This document shows positions 50,501 to 62,500 of a stretch of DNA of 64,000 nucleotides, piece by piece; positions within the stretch are counted from its first letter, which is position 1, and each line of letters opens with the position of its first letter. The translations under genes and the position numbers were made by a program. The notes under the pieces were generated by a model. The model worked only from the letters and a program-made list of their open reading frames with translations, had not been told where the DNA came from and searched no databases. This DNA is from Acanthosepion lycidas (Eukaryota; Mollusca; Cephalopoda; Sepiida; Sepiidae). The DNA lies in contig CAWVQA010000118.1 in assembly GCA_963932145.1 (NCBI GenBank), forward strand, positions 124,001 to 188,000, given 5' to 3'.

Positions 50501-52736
50501 TTTTCAAACAGTTATTGATATTTACAAACTAGCGTTGAAAAAGTAGTGAAAAAAGCTAGATTTTGCATGTAAATCGCTATGTAATTAAAAGTTGTGTAAA
50601 AAATAAAATCTTAAATATAACTTTGTCAAAACATCTGAAACTAGTTAAAATCAATAAGTTTTGATTGATTTCATATCGATTTTCAATAATTTCATTGTTT
50701 TTCTAATGTTTTCAAACAGTTATTGATATTTACAAACTAGCGTTAAAAAGTAGTCAAAACAGCTAGATTTTGCATGTAAATCGCTATGTAATTAAAAGTT
50801 GTGTAAAACATAAAATCTTAAATATAACTTTGTCAAAACTTCTGAAACTAGTTAAAATCAATAAGTTTTGATTGATTTCATATCGATTTTCAATAATTTC
50901 ATTGTTTTTCTAATGTTTTCAAACAGTTATTGATATTTACAAACTAGCGTTGAAAAAGTAGTGACAAAAGCTAAATTTTGCATGTAAATCGCTATGTAAT
51001 TAAAAGTTGTGTAAAACATAAAATCTTAAATATAACTTTGTCAAAACTTCTGAAACTAGTTAAAATCAATAAGTTTTGGTTGATTTCATATCGATTTTCA
51101 ATAATTTCATTGTTTTTCTAATGTTTTCAAACAGTTATTGATATTTACAAACTAGCGTTGAAAAAGTAGTGAAAAAGGCTAGATTTTGCATGTAAATCGC
51201 TATGTAATTAAAAGTTGTGTAAAACATAAAATCTTAAATAAAACTTTGTCAAAACTTCTGAAACTAGTTAAAATCAATAAGTTTTGATTGATTTCATATC
51301 GATTTTCAATAATTTCATTGTTTTTCTAATGTTTTCAAACAGTTATTGATATTTACAAACTAGCGTTAAAAAGTAGTCAAAACAGCTAGATTTTGCATGT
51401 AAATCGCTATGTAATTAAAAGTTGTGTAAAACATAAAATCTTAAATATAACTTTGTCAAAACTTCTGAAACTAGTTAAAATCAATAAGTTTTGATTGATT
51501 TCATATCGATTTTCAATAATTTCATTGTTTTTCTAATGTTTTCAAACAGTTATTGATATTTACAAACTAGCGTTGAAAAAGTAGTGAAAAAAGCTAGATT
51601 TTGCATGTAAATCGCTATGTAATTAAAAGTTGTGTAAAACATAAAATCTTAAACAAAACTTTGTCAAAACATCTGAAACTAGTTAAAATCAATAAGTTTT
51701 GATTGATTTCATATCGATTTTCAATAATTTCATTGTTTTTCTAATGTTTTCAAACAGTTATTGATATTTACAAACTAGCGTTAAAAAGTAGTCAAAACAG
51801 CTAGATTTTGCATGTAAATCGCTATGTAATTAAAAGTTGTGTAAAACATAAAATCTTAAATATAACTTTGTCAAAACTTCTGAAACTAGTTAAAATCAAT
51901 AAGTTTTGATTGATTTCATATCGATTTTCAATAATTTCATTGTTTTTCTAATGTTTTCAAACAGTTATTGATATTTACAAACTAGCGTTGAAAAAGTAGT
52001 GAAAAAAGCTAGATTTTGCATGTAAATCGCTATGTAATTAAAAGTTGTGTAAAACATAAAATCTTAAATATAACTTTGTCAAAACTTCTGAAACTAGTTA
52101 AAATCAATAAGTTTTGATTGATTTCATATCGATTTTCAATAATTTCATTGTTTTTCTAATGTTTTCAAACAGTTATTGATATTTACAAACTAGCGTTGAA
52201 AAAGTAGTGAAAAAAGCTAGATTTTGCATGTAAATCGCTATGTAATTAAAAGTTGTGTAAAACATAAAATCTTAAATATAACTTTGTCAAAACTTCTGAA
52301 ACTAGTTAAAATCAATAAGTTTTGATTGATTTCATATCGATTTTCAATAATTTCATTGTTTTTCTAATGTTTTCAAACAGTTATTGATATTTACAAACTA
52401 GCGTAGAAAAAGTAGTGAAAAAAGCTAGATTTTGCATGTAAATCGCTATGTAATTAAAAGTTGTGTGAAAAATAAAATCTTAAATAAAACTTTGTCAAAA
52501 CATCTGAAACTAGTTAAAATCAATAAGTTTTGATTGATTTCATATCGATTTTCAATAATTTCATTGTTTTTCTAATGTTTTCAAACAGTTATTGATATTT
52601 ACAAACTAGCGTTAAAAAGTAGTCAAAACAGCTAGATTTTGCATGTAAATCGCTATGTAATTAAAAGTTGTGTAAAACATAAAATCTTAAATATAACTTT
52701 GTCAAAACTTCTGAAACTAGTTAAAATCAATAAGTT
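47546..52736. repeat. Mixed segment of 25 monomers
   Basis: Order is E B B B A A B A B B D E B C B A B C A B A B B D A. It contains two adjacent A monomers (48377 and 48584, the second with 'taccg'), rare in the window, which mark a junction where an intervening unit was lost. A 'gtgacaaaagctaaat' core appears near 50962, followed by C('ggttg'), as at 13072 and 15772. Private changes include 'ctgtgtc' near 47922, 'gttaatg' near 50097 and 'tgtgaaaaataaa' near 52465. The part from about 49000 to 51300 resembles 21380-23660 in order, but the 'tttattg' marker is missing. Confidence 0.82.
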
Positions 52737-55700
52737 TTGATTGATTTCATATCGATTTTCAATAATTTCATTGTTTTTCTAATGTTTTCAAACAGTTATT
52801 GATATTTACAAACTAGCGTTGAAAAAATAGTTAAAAAGGCTAGATTTTGCATGTAAATCGCTATGTAATTAAAAGTTGTGTAAAACATAAAATCTTAAAT
52901 ATAACTTTGTCAAAACTTCTGAAACTAGTTAAAATCAATAAGTTTTGATTGATTTCATATCGATTTTCAATAATTTCATTGTTTTTCTAATGTTTTCAAA
53001 CAGTTATTGATATTTACAAACTAGCGTTGAAAAAGTACTGAAAAAAGCTAGATTTTGCATGTAAATCGCTATGTAATTAAAAGTTGTGTAAAACATAAAA
53101 TCTTAAACAAAACTTTGTCAAAACATCTGAAACTAGTTAAAATCAATAAGTTTTGATTGATTTCATATCGATTTTCAATAATTTCATTGTTTTTCTAATG
53201 TTTTCAAACAGTTATTGATATTTACAAACTAGCGTTAAAAAGTAGTCAAAACAGCTAGATTTTGCATGTAAATCGCTATGTAATTAAAAGTTGTGTAAAA
53301 CATAAAATCTTAAATATAACTTTGTCAAAACTTCTGAAACTAGTTAAAATCAATAAGTTTTGATTGATTTCATATCGATTTTCAATAATTTCATTGTTTT
53401 TCTAATGTTTTCAAACAGTTATTGATATTTACAAACTAGCGTTGAAAAAGTAGTGAAAAAAGCTAGATTTTGCATGTAAATCGCTATGTAATTAAAAGTT
53501 GTGTAAAACATAAAATCTTAAATATAACTTTGTCAAAACTTCTGAAACTAGTTAAAATCAATAAGTTTTGATTGATTTCATATCGATTTTCAATAATTTC
53601 ATTGTTTTTCTAATGTTTTCAAACAGTTATTGATATTTACAAACTAGCGTTGAAAAAGTAGTGAAAAAAGCTAGATTTTGCATGTAAATCGCTATGTAAT
53701 TAAAAGTTGTGTAAAACATAAAATCTTAAATAAAACTTTGTCAAAACTTCTGAAACTAGTTAAAATCAATAAGTTTTGATTGATTTCATATCGATTTTCA
53801 ATAATTTCATTGTTTTTCTAATGTTTTCAAAGAGTTATTGATATTTACAAACTAGCGTAGAAAAAGTAGTGAAAAAAGCTAGATTTTGCATGTAAATCGC
53901 TATGTAATTAAAAGTTGTGTAAAACATAAAATCTTAAACAAAACTTTGTCAAAACATCTGAAACTAGTTAAAATCAATAAGTTTTGATTGATTTCATATC
54001 GATTTTCAATAATTTCATTGTTTTTCTAATGTTTTCAAACAGTTATTGATATTTACAAACTAGCGTAGAAAAAGTAGTGAAAAAAGCTAGATTTTGCATG
54101 TAAATCGCTATGTAATTAAAAGTTGTGTAAAACATAAAATCTTAAACAAAACTTTGTCAAAACATCTGAAACTAGTTAAAATCAATAAGTTTTGATTGAT
54201 TTCATATCGATTTTCAATAATTTCATTGTTTTTCTAATGTTTTCAAACAGTTATTGATATTTACAAACTAGCGTTAAAAAATAGTCAAAACAGCTAGATT
54301 TTGCATGTAAATCGCTATGTAATTAAAAGTTGTGTAAAACATAAAATCTTAAATATAACTTTGTCAAAACTTCTGAAACTAGTTAAAATCAATAAGTTTT
54401 GATTGATTTCATATCGATTTTCAATAATTTTATTGTTTTTCTAATGTTTTCAAACAGTTATTGATATTTACAAACTAGCGTTGAAAAAGTAGTGAAAAAA
54501 GCTAGATTTTGCATGTAAATCGCTATGTAATTAAAAGTTGTGTAAAACATAAAATCTTAAATATAACTTTGTCAAAACTTCTGAAACTAGTTAAAATCAA
54601 TAAGTTTTGGTTGATTTCATATCGATTTTCAATAATTTCATTGTTTTTCTAATGTTTTCAAACAGTTATTGATATTTACAAACTAGCGTTGAAAAAGTAG
54701 TGAAAAAGGCTAGATTTTGCATGTAAATCGCTATGTAATTAAAAGTTGTGTAAAACATAAAATCTTAAATAAAACTTTGTCAAAACTTCTGAAACTAGTT
54801 AAAATCAATAAGTTTTGATTGATTTCATATCGATTTTCAATAATTTCATTGTTTTTCTAATGTTTTCAAACAGTTATTGATATTTACAAACTAGCGTTAA
54901 AAAGTAGTCAAAACAGCTAGATTTTGCATGTAAATCGCTATGTAATTAAAAGTTGTGTAAAACATAAAATCTTAAATATAACTTTGTCAAAACTTCTGAA
55001 ACTAGTTAAAATCAATAAGTTTTGATTGATTTCATATCGATTTTCAATAATTTCATTGTTTTTCTAATGTTTTCAAACAGTTATTGATATTTACAAACTA
55101 GCGTTGAAAAAGTAGTGAAAAAAGCTAGATTTTGCATGTAAATCGCTATGTAATTAAAAGTTGTGTAAAACATAAAATCTTAAACAAAACTTTGTCAAAA
55201 CATCTGAAACTAGTTAAAATCAATAAGTTTTGATTGATTTCATATCGATTTTCAATAATTTCATTGTTTTTCTAATGTTTTCAAACAGTTATTGATATTT
55301 ACAAACTAGCGTTAAAAAGTAGTCAAAACAGCTAGATTTTGCATGTAAATCGCTATGTAATTAAAAGTTGTGTAAAACATAAAATCTTAAATATAACTTT
55401 GTCAAAACTTCTGAAACTAGTTAAAATCAATAAGTTTTGATTGATTTCATATCGATTTTCAATAATTTCATTGTTTTTCTAATGTTTTCAAACAGTTATT
55501 GATATTTACAAACTAGCGTTGAAAAAGTAGTGAAAAAAGCTAGATTTTGCATGTAAATCGCTATGTAATTAAAAGTTGTGTAAAACATAAAATCTTAAAT
55601 ATAACTTTGTCAAAACTTCTGAAACTAGTTAAAATCAATAAGTTTTGATTGATTTCATATCGATTTTCAATAATTTCATTGTTTTTCTAATGTTTTCAAA

Positions 55701-56267
55701 CAGTTATTGATATTTACAAACTAGCGTTGAAAAAGTAGTGAAAAAAGCTAGATTTTGCATGTAAATCGCTATGTAATTAAAAGTTGTGTAAAACATAAAA
55801 TCTTAAATAAAACTTTGTCAAAACTTCTGAAACTAGTTAAAATCAATAAGTTTTGATTGATTTCATATCGATTTTCAATAATTTCATTGTTTTTCTAATG
55901 TTTTCAAAGAGTTATTGATATTTACAAACTAGCGTAGAAAAAGTAGTGAAAAAAGCTAGATTTTGCATGTAAATCGCTATGTAATTAAAAGTTGTGTAAA
56001 AAATAAAATCTTAAATAAAACTTTGTCAAAACATCTGAAACTAGTTAAAATCAATAAGTTTTGATTGATTTCATATCGATTTTCAATAATTTCATTGTTT
56101 TTCTAATGTTTTCAAACAGTTATTGATATTTACAAACTAGCGTTAAAAAGTAGTCAAAACAGCTAGATTTTGCATGTAAATCGCTATGTAATTAAAAGTT
56201 GTGTAAAACATAAAATCTTAAATATAACTTTGTCAAAACCTCTGAAACTAGTTAAAATCAATAAGTT
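52737..56267. repeat. 17-monomer higher-order repeat (3531 bp)
   Basis: Order is K B('gtactg') A B B D D E B C A B A B B D A. Five 207-bp and twelve 208-bp monomers sum to 3531 bp, which equals the distance between the two K monomers (52737 and 56268). K is recognised by 'tgaaaaaatagttaaaaagg' and occurs only at these two places in the window. The inner D D E B C A series is that of the large blocks, so this HOR is built on the same ancestral order with a different head. Confidence 0.9.
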
Positions 56268-59200
56268 TTGATTGATTTCATATCGATTTTCAATAATTTC
56301 ATTGTTTTTCTAATGTTTTCAAACAGTTATTGATATTTACAAACTAGCGTTGAAAAAATAGTTAAAAAGGCTAGATTTTGCATGTAAATCGCTATGTAAT
56401 TAAAAGTTGTGTAAAACATAAAATCTTAAATATAACTTTGTCAAAACTTCTGAAACTAGTTAAAATCAATAAGTTTTGATTGATTTCATATCGATTTTCA
56501 ATAATTTCATTGTTTTTCTAATGTTTTCAAACAGTTATTGATATTTACAAACTAGCGTTGAAAAAGTACTGAAAAAAGCTAGATTTTGCATGTAAATCGC
56601 TATGTAATTAAAAGTTGTGTAAAACATAAAATCTTAAACAAAACTTTGTCAAAACATCTGAAACTAGTTAAAATCAATAAGTTTTGATTGATTTCATATC
56701 GATTTTCAATAATTTCATTGTTTTTCTAATGTTTTCAAACAGTTATTGATATTTACAAACTAGCGTTAAAAAGTAGTCAAAACAGCTAGATTTTGCATGT
56801 AAATCGCTATGTAATTAAAAGTTGTGTAAAACATAAAATCTTAAATATAACTTTGTCAAAACTTCTGAAACTAGTTAAAATCAATAAGTTTTGATTGATT
56901 TCATATCGATTTTCAATAATTTCATTGTTTTTCTAATGTTTTCAAACAGTTATTGATATTTACAAACTAGCGTTGAAAAAGTAGTGAAAAAAGCTAGATT
57001 TTGCATGTAAATCGCTATGTAATTAAAAGTTGTGTAAAACATAAAATCTTAAATATAACTTTGTCAAAACTTCTGAAACTAGTTAAAATCAATAAGTTTT
57101 GATTGATTTCATATCGATTTTCAATAATTTCATTGTTTTTCTAATGTTTTCAAACAGTTATTGATATTTACAAACTAGCGTTGAAAAGTAGTGAAAAAAG
57201 CTAGATTTTGCATGTAAATCGGTATGTAATTAAAAGTTGTGTAAAACATAAAATCTTAAATGAAACTTTGTCAAAACTTCTGAAACTAGTTAAAATCAAT
57301 AAGTTTTGATTGATTTCATATCGATTTTCAATAATTTCATTGTTTTTCTAATGTTTTCAAAGAGTTATTGATATTTACAAACTAGCGTAGAAAAAGTAGT
57401 GAAAAAAGCTAGATTTTGCATGTAAATCGCTATGTAATTAAAAGTTGTGTAAAACATAAAATCTTAAACAAAACTTTGTCAAAACATCTGAAACTAGTTA
57501 AAATCAATAAGTTTTGATTGATTTCATATCGATTTTCAATAATTTCATTGTTTTTCTAATGTTTTCAAACAGTTATTGATATTTACAAACTAGCGTAGAA
57601 AAAGTAGTGAAAAAAGCTAGATTTTGCATGTAAATCGCTATGTAATTAAAAGTTGTGTAAAACATAAAATCTTAAACAAAACTTTGTCAAAACATCTGAA
57701 ACTAGTTAAAATCAATAAGTTTTGATTGATTTCATATCGATTTTCAATAATTTCATTGTTTTTCTAATGTTTTCAAACAGTTATTGATATTTACAAACTA
57801 GCGTTAAAAAATAGTCAAAACAGCTAGATTTTGCATGTAAATCGCTATGTAATTAAAAGTTGTGTAAAACATAAAATCTTAAATATAACTTTGTCAAAAC
57901 TTCTGAAACTAGTTAAAATCAATAAGTTTTGATTGATTTCATATCGATTTTCAATAATTTTATTGTTTTTCTAATGTTTTCAAACAGTTATTGATATTTA
58001 CAAACTAGCGTTGAAAAAGTAGTGAAAAAAGCTAGATTTTGCATGTAAATCGCTATGTAATTAAAAGTTGTGTAAAACATAAAATCTTAAATATAACTTT
58101 GTCAAACTTCTGAAACTAGTTAAAATCAATAAGTTTTGGTTGATTTCATATCGATTTTCAATAATTTCATTGTTTTTCTAATGTTTTCAAACAGTTATTG
58201 ATATTTACAAACTAGCGTTGAAAAATTAGTGAAAAAGGCTAGATTTTGCATGTAAATCGCTATGTAATTAAAAGTTGTGTAAAACATAAAATCTTAAATA
58301 AAACTTTGTCAAAACTTCTGAAACTAGTTAAAATCAATAAGTTTTGATTGATTTCATACCGATTTTCAATAATTTCATTGTTTTTCTAATGTTTTCAAAG
58401 AGTTATTGATATTTACAAACTAGCGTAGAAAAAGTAGTGAAAAAAGCTAGATTTTGCATGTAAATCGCTATGTAATTAAAAGTTGTGTAAAACATAAAAT
58501 CTTAAATATAACTTTGTCAAAACTTCTGAAACTAGTTAAAATCAATAAGTTTTGATTGATTTCATATCGATTTTCAATAATTTCATTGTTTTTCTAATGT
58601 TTTCAAACAGTTATTGATATTTACAAACTAGCGTTGAAAAAGTATTGAAAAAAGCTAGATTTTGCATGTAAATCGCTATGTAATTAAAAGTTGTGTAAAA
58701 CATAAAATCTTAAACAAAACTTTGTCAAAACATCTGAAACTAGTTAAAATCAATAAGTTTTGATTGATTTCATATCGATTTTCAATAATTTCATTGTTTT
58801 TCTAATGTTTTCAAACAGTTATTGATATTTACAAACTAGCGTTAAAAAGTAGTCAAAACAGCTAGATTTTGCATGTAAATCGCTATGTAATTAAAAGTTG
58901 TGTAAAACATAAAATCTTAAATATAACTTTGTCAAAACTTCTGAAACTAGTTAAAATCAATAAGTTTTGATTGATTTCATATCGATTTTCAATAATTTCA
59001 TTGTTTTTCTAATGTTTTCAAACAGTTATTGATATTTACAAACTAGCGTTGAAAAAGTAGTGAAAAAAGCTAGATTTTGCATGTAAATCGCTATGTAATT
59101 AAAAGTTGTGTAAAACATAAAATCTTAAACAAAACTTTGTCAAAACTTCTGAAACTAGTTAAAATCAATAAGTTTTGATTGATTTCATATCGATTTTCAA

Positions 59201-59591
59201 TAATTTCATTGTTTTTCTAATGTTTTCAAACAGGTTATTGATATTTACAAACTAGCGTTGAAAAAGTAGTGAAAAAAGCTAGATTTTGCATGTAAATCGC
59301 TATGTAATTAAAAGTTGTGTAAAACATAAAATCTTAAATAAAACTTTGTCAAAACATCTGAAACTAGTTAAAATCAATAAGTTTTGATTGATTTCATATC
59401 GATTTTCAATAATTTCATTGTTTTTCTAATGTTTTCAAACAGTTATTGATATTTACAAACTAGCGTTAAAAAGTAGTCAAAACAGCTAGATTTTGCATGT
59501 AAATCGCTATGTATGTTGTAAGTTGTGTAAAACATAAAATCTTAAATAAAACTTTGTCAAAACTTCTGAAACTAGTTAAAATCAATAAGTT
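56268..59591. repeat. Second, rearranged copy of the 17-mer (16 monomers)
   Basis: The first ten monomers (K B A B B D D E B C) follow the 17-mer. After that the order is D('taccg','aaagag') B('gtattg') A B B A, so one monomer is missing and one is a mosaic. Private indels accumulate: one A lost in the core near 57185, one A lost in 'gtcaaactt' near 58106, and one G gained in 'caggtta' near 59234. The C has 'aaattag' like the 10-mers at 7880 and 10995. The last A (59384) has an altered 'gtatgttgtaag' segment at 59511-59522. Confidence 0.85.
58344..58551. repeat. Mosaic monomer joining a type A left end to a type D right part
   Basis: The left end has 'cataccg', which elsewhere in the window I see only in A monomers that follow C. 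From about monomer position 57 on it has 'aaagag' and then the 'gcgtag' D core, but with tail t1, which D almost never has. The switch from A-like to D-like lies between about 58361 and 58400. A second switch in the right part back to an A- or B-like t1 tail would make it a short conversion tract. Confidence 0.75.
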
Positions 59592-62500
59592 TTGATTGAT
59601 TTCATATCGATTTTCAATAATTTCATTGTTTTTCTAATGTTTTCAAACAGTTATTGATATTTACAAACTAGCGTTGAAAAAGTAGTGAAAAATGCTAGAT
59701 TTTGCATGTAAATCGCTATGTAATTAAAAGTTGTGTAAAACATAAAATCTTAAATATAACTTTGTCAAAACTTCTGAAACTAGTTAAAATCAATAAGTTT
59801 TGATTGATTTCATATCGATTTTCAATAATTTTCTTGTTTTTCTAATGTTTTCAAACAGTTATTGATATTTACAAACTAGCGTTGAAAAAGTAGTGAAAAA
59901 AGCTAGATTTTGCATGTAAATCGCTATGTAATTAAAAGTTGTGTAAAACATAAAATCTTAAATAAAACTTTGTCAAAACTTCTGAAACTAGTTAAAATCA
60001 ATAAGTTTTGATTGATTTCATATCGATTTTCAATAATTTCATTGTTTTTCTAATGTTTTCAAACAGTTATTGATATTTACAAACTAGCGTTGAAAAAGTA
60101 GTGAAAAAAGCTAGATTTTGCATGTAAATCGCTATGTATTTAAAAGTTGTGTAAAACATAAAATCTTAAATAAAACTTTGTCAAAACATCTGAAACTAGT
60201 TAAAATCAATAAGTTTTGATTGATTTCATATCGATTTTCAATAATTTCATTGTTTTTCTAAAGTTTTCAAAGAGTTATTGATATTTACAAACTAGCGTTA
60301 AAAAGTAGTCAAAACAGCTAGATTTTGCATGCAAGTCGCTATGTAATTAAAAGTTGTGTAAAACATAAAATCTTAAATATAACTTTGTCAAAACTTCTGA
60401 AACTAGTTAAAATCAATAAGTTTTGATTGATTTCATATCGATTTTCAATAATTTCATTGTTTTTCTAATGTTTTCAAACAGTTATTGATATTTACAAACT
60501 AGCGTTGAAAAAGTAGTGAAAAAAGCTAGATTTTGCATGTAAATCGCTATGTAATTAAAAGTTGTGTAAAACATAAAATCTTAAATATAACTTTGTCAAA
60601 ACTTCTGAAACTAGTTAAAATCAATAAGTTTTGATTGATTTCTTATCGATTTTCAATAATTTTATTGTTTTTCTAATGTTTTCAAACAGTTATTGATATT
60701 TACAATCTAGCGTTGAAAAAGTAGTGAAAAAAGCTAGATTTTGCATGTAAATCGCTATGTAATTAAAAGTTGTGTAAAACATAAAATCTTAAATAAAACT
60801 TTGTCAAAACTTCTGAAACTTGTTAAAATCAATAAGTTTTGATTGATTTCATATCGATTTTCAATATTTTCATTGTTTTTCTAATGTTTTCAAACAGTTA
60901 TTGATATTTACAAACTAGCGTTGAAAAAGTAGTTAAAAAAGCTAGATTTTGCATGTAAATCGCTATGTAATTAAAAGTTGTGTAAAACATAAAATCTTAA
61001 ATAAAACTTTGTCAAAACATCTGAAACTAGTTAAAATCAATATGTTTTGATTGATTTCATATCGATTTTCAATAATTTCATTGTTTTTCTAATGTTTTCA
61101 AACAGTTATTGATATTTACAAACTAGCGTTAAAAAGTAGTCAAAACAGCTAGATTTTGCATGTAAATCGCTATGTAATTAAAAGTTGTGTAAAACATAAA
61201 ATCTTAAATAAAATTTTGTCAAAACTTCTGAAACTAGTTAAAATCAATAAGTTTTGATTGATTTCATATCGATTTTCAATAATTTCATTGTTTTTCTAAT
61301 GTTTTCAAACAGTTATTGATATTTACAAACTAGCGTTGAAAAAGTAGTGAGAAAAGCTAGATTTTGCATGTAAATCGCTATGTAATTAAAAGTTGTGTAA
61401 AACATAAAATCTTAAATATAACTTTGTCAAAACTTCTGAAACTAGTTAAAATCAATAAGTTTTGATTGATTTCATATCGATTTTCAATAATTTCATTGTT
61501 TTTCTAATGTTTTCAAACAGTTATTGATATTTACAAACTAGCGTTGAAAAAGTAGTGAAAAAAGCTAGATTTTGCATGTAAATCGCTATGTAATTAAAAG
61601 TTGTGTAAAACATAAAATCTTAAATAAAACTTTGTCAAAACTTCTGAAACTAGTTAAAATCAATAAGTTTTGATTGATTTCATATCGATTTTCAATAATT
61701 TTATTGTTTTTCTAATGTTTTCAAACAGTTATTGATATTTACAAACTAGCGTTGAAAAAGTAGTGAAAAAAGCTAGATTTTGCATGTAAATCGCTATGTA
61801 ATTAAAAGTTGTGTAAAACATAAAATCTTAAATAAAACTTTGTCAAAACATCTGAAACTAGTTAAAATCAATAAGTTTTGATTGATTTCATATAGATTTT
61901 CAATAATTTCATTGTTTTTCTAATGTTTTCAAACAGTTATTGATATTTACAAACTAGCGTTGAAAAAGTAGTGAAAAAAGCTAGATTTTGCATGTAAATC
62001 GCTATGTAATTAAAAGTTGTGTAAAACATAAAATCTTAAATATAACTTTGTCAAAACTTCTGAAACTAGTTAAAATCAATAAGTTTTGATTGATTTCATA
62101 TCGATTTTCAATAATTTTATTGTTTTTCTAATGTTTTCAAACAGTTATTGATATTTACAAACTAGCGTTGAAAATGTAGTGAAAAAAGCTAGATTTTGCA
62201 TGTAAATCGCTATGTAATTAAAAGTTGTGTAAAACATAAAATCTTAAATAAAACTTTGTCAAAACTTCTGAAACTAGTTAAAATCAATAAGTTTTGATTG
62301 ATTTCATATCGATTTTCAATAATTTCATTATTTTTCTAATGTTTTCAAACAGTTATTTATATTTACAAACTAGCGTTGAAAAAGTAGTGAAAAAAGCTAG
62401 ATTTTGCATGTAAATCGCTATGTAATTAAAAGTTGTGTAAAACATAAAATCTTAAATAAAACTTTGTCAAAACTTCTGAAACTAGTTAAAATCAATAAGT

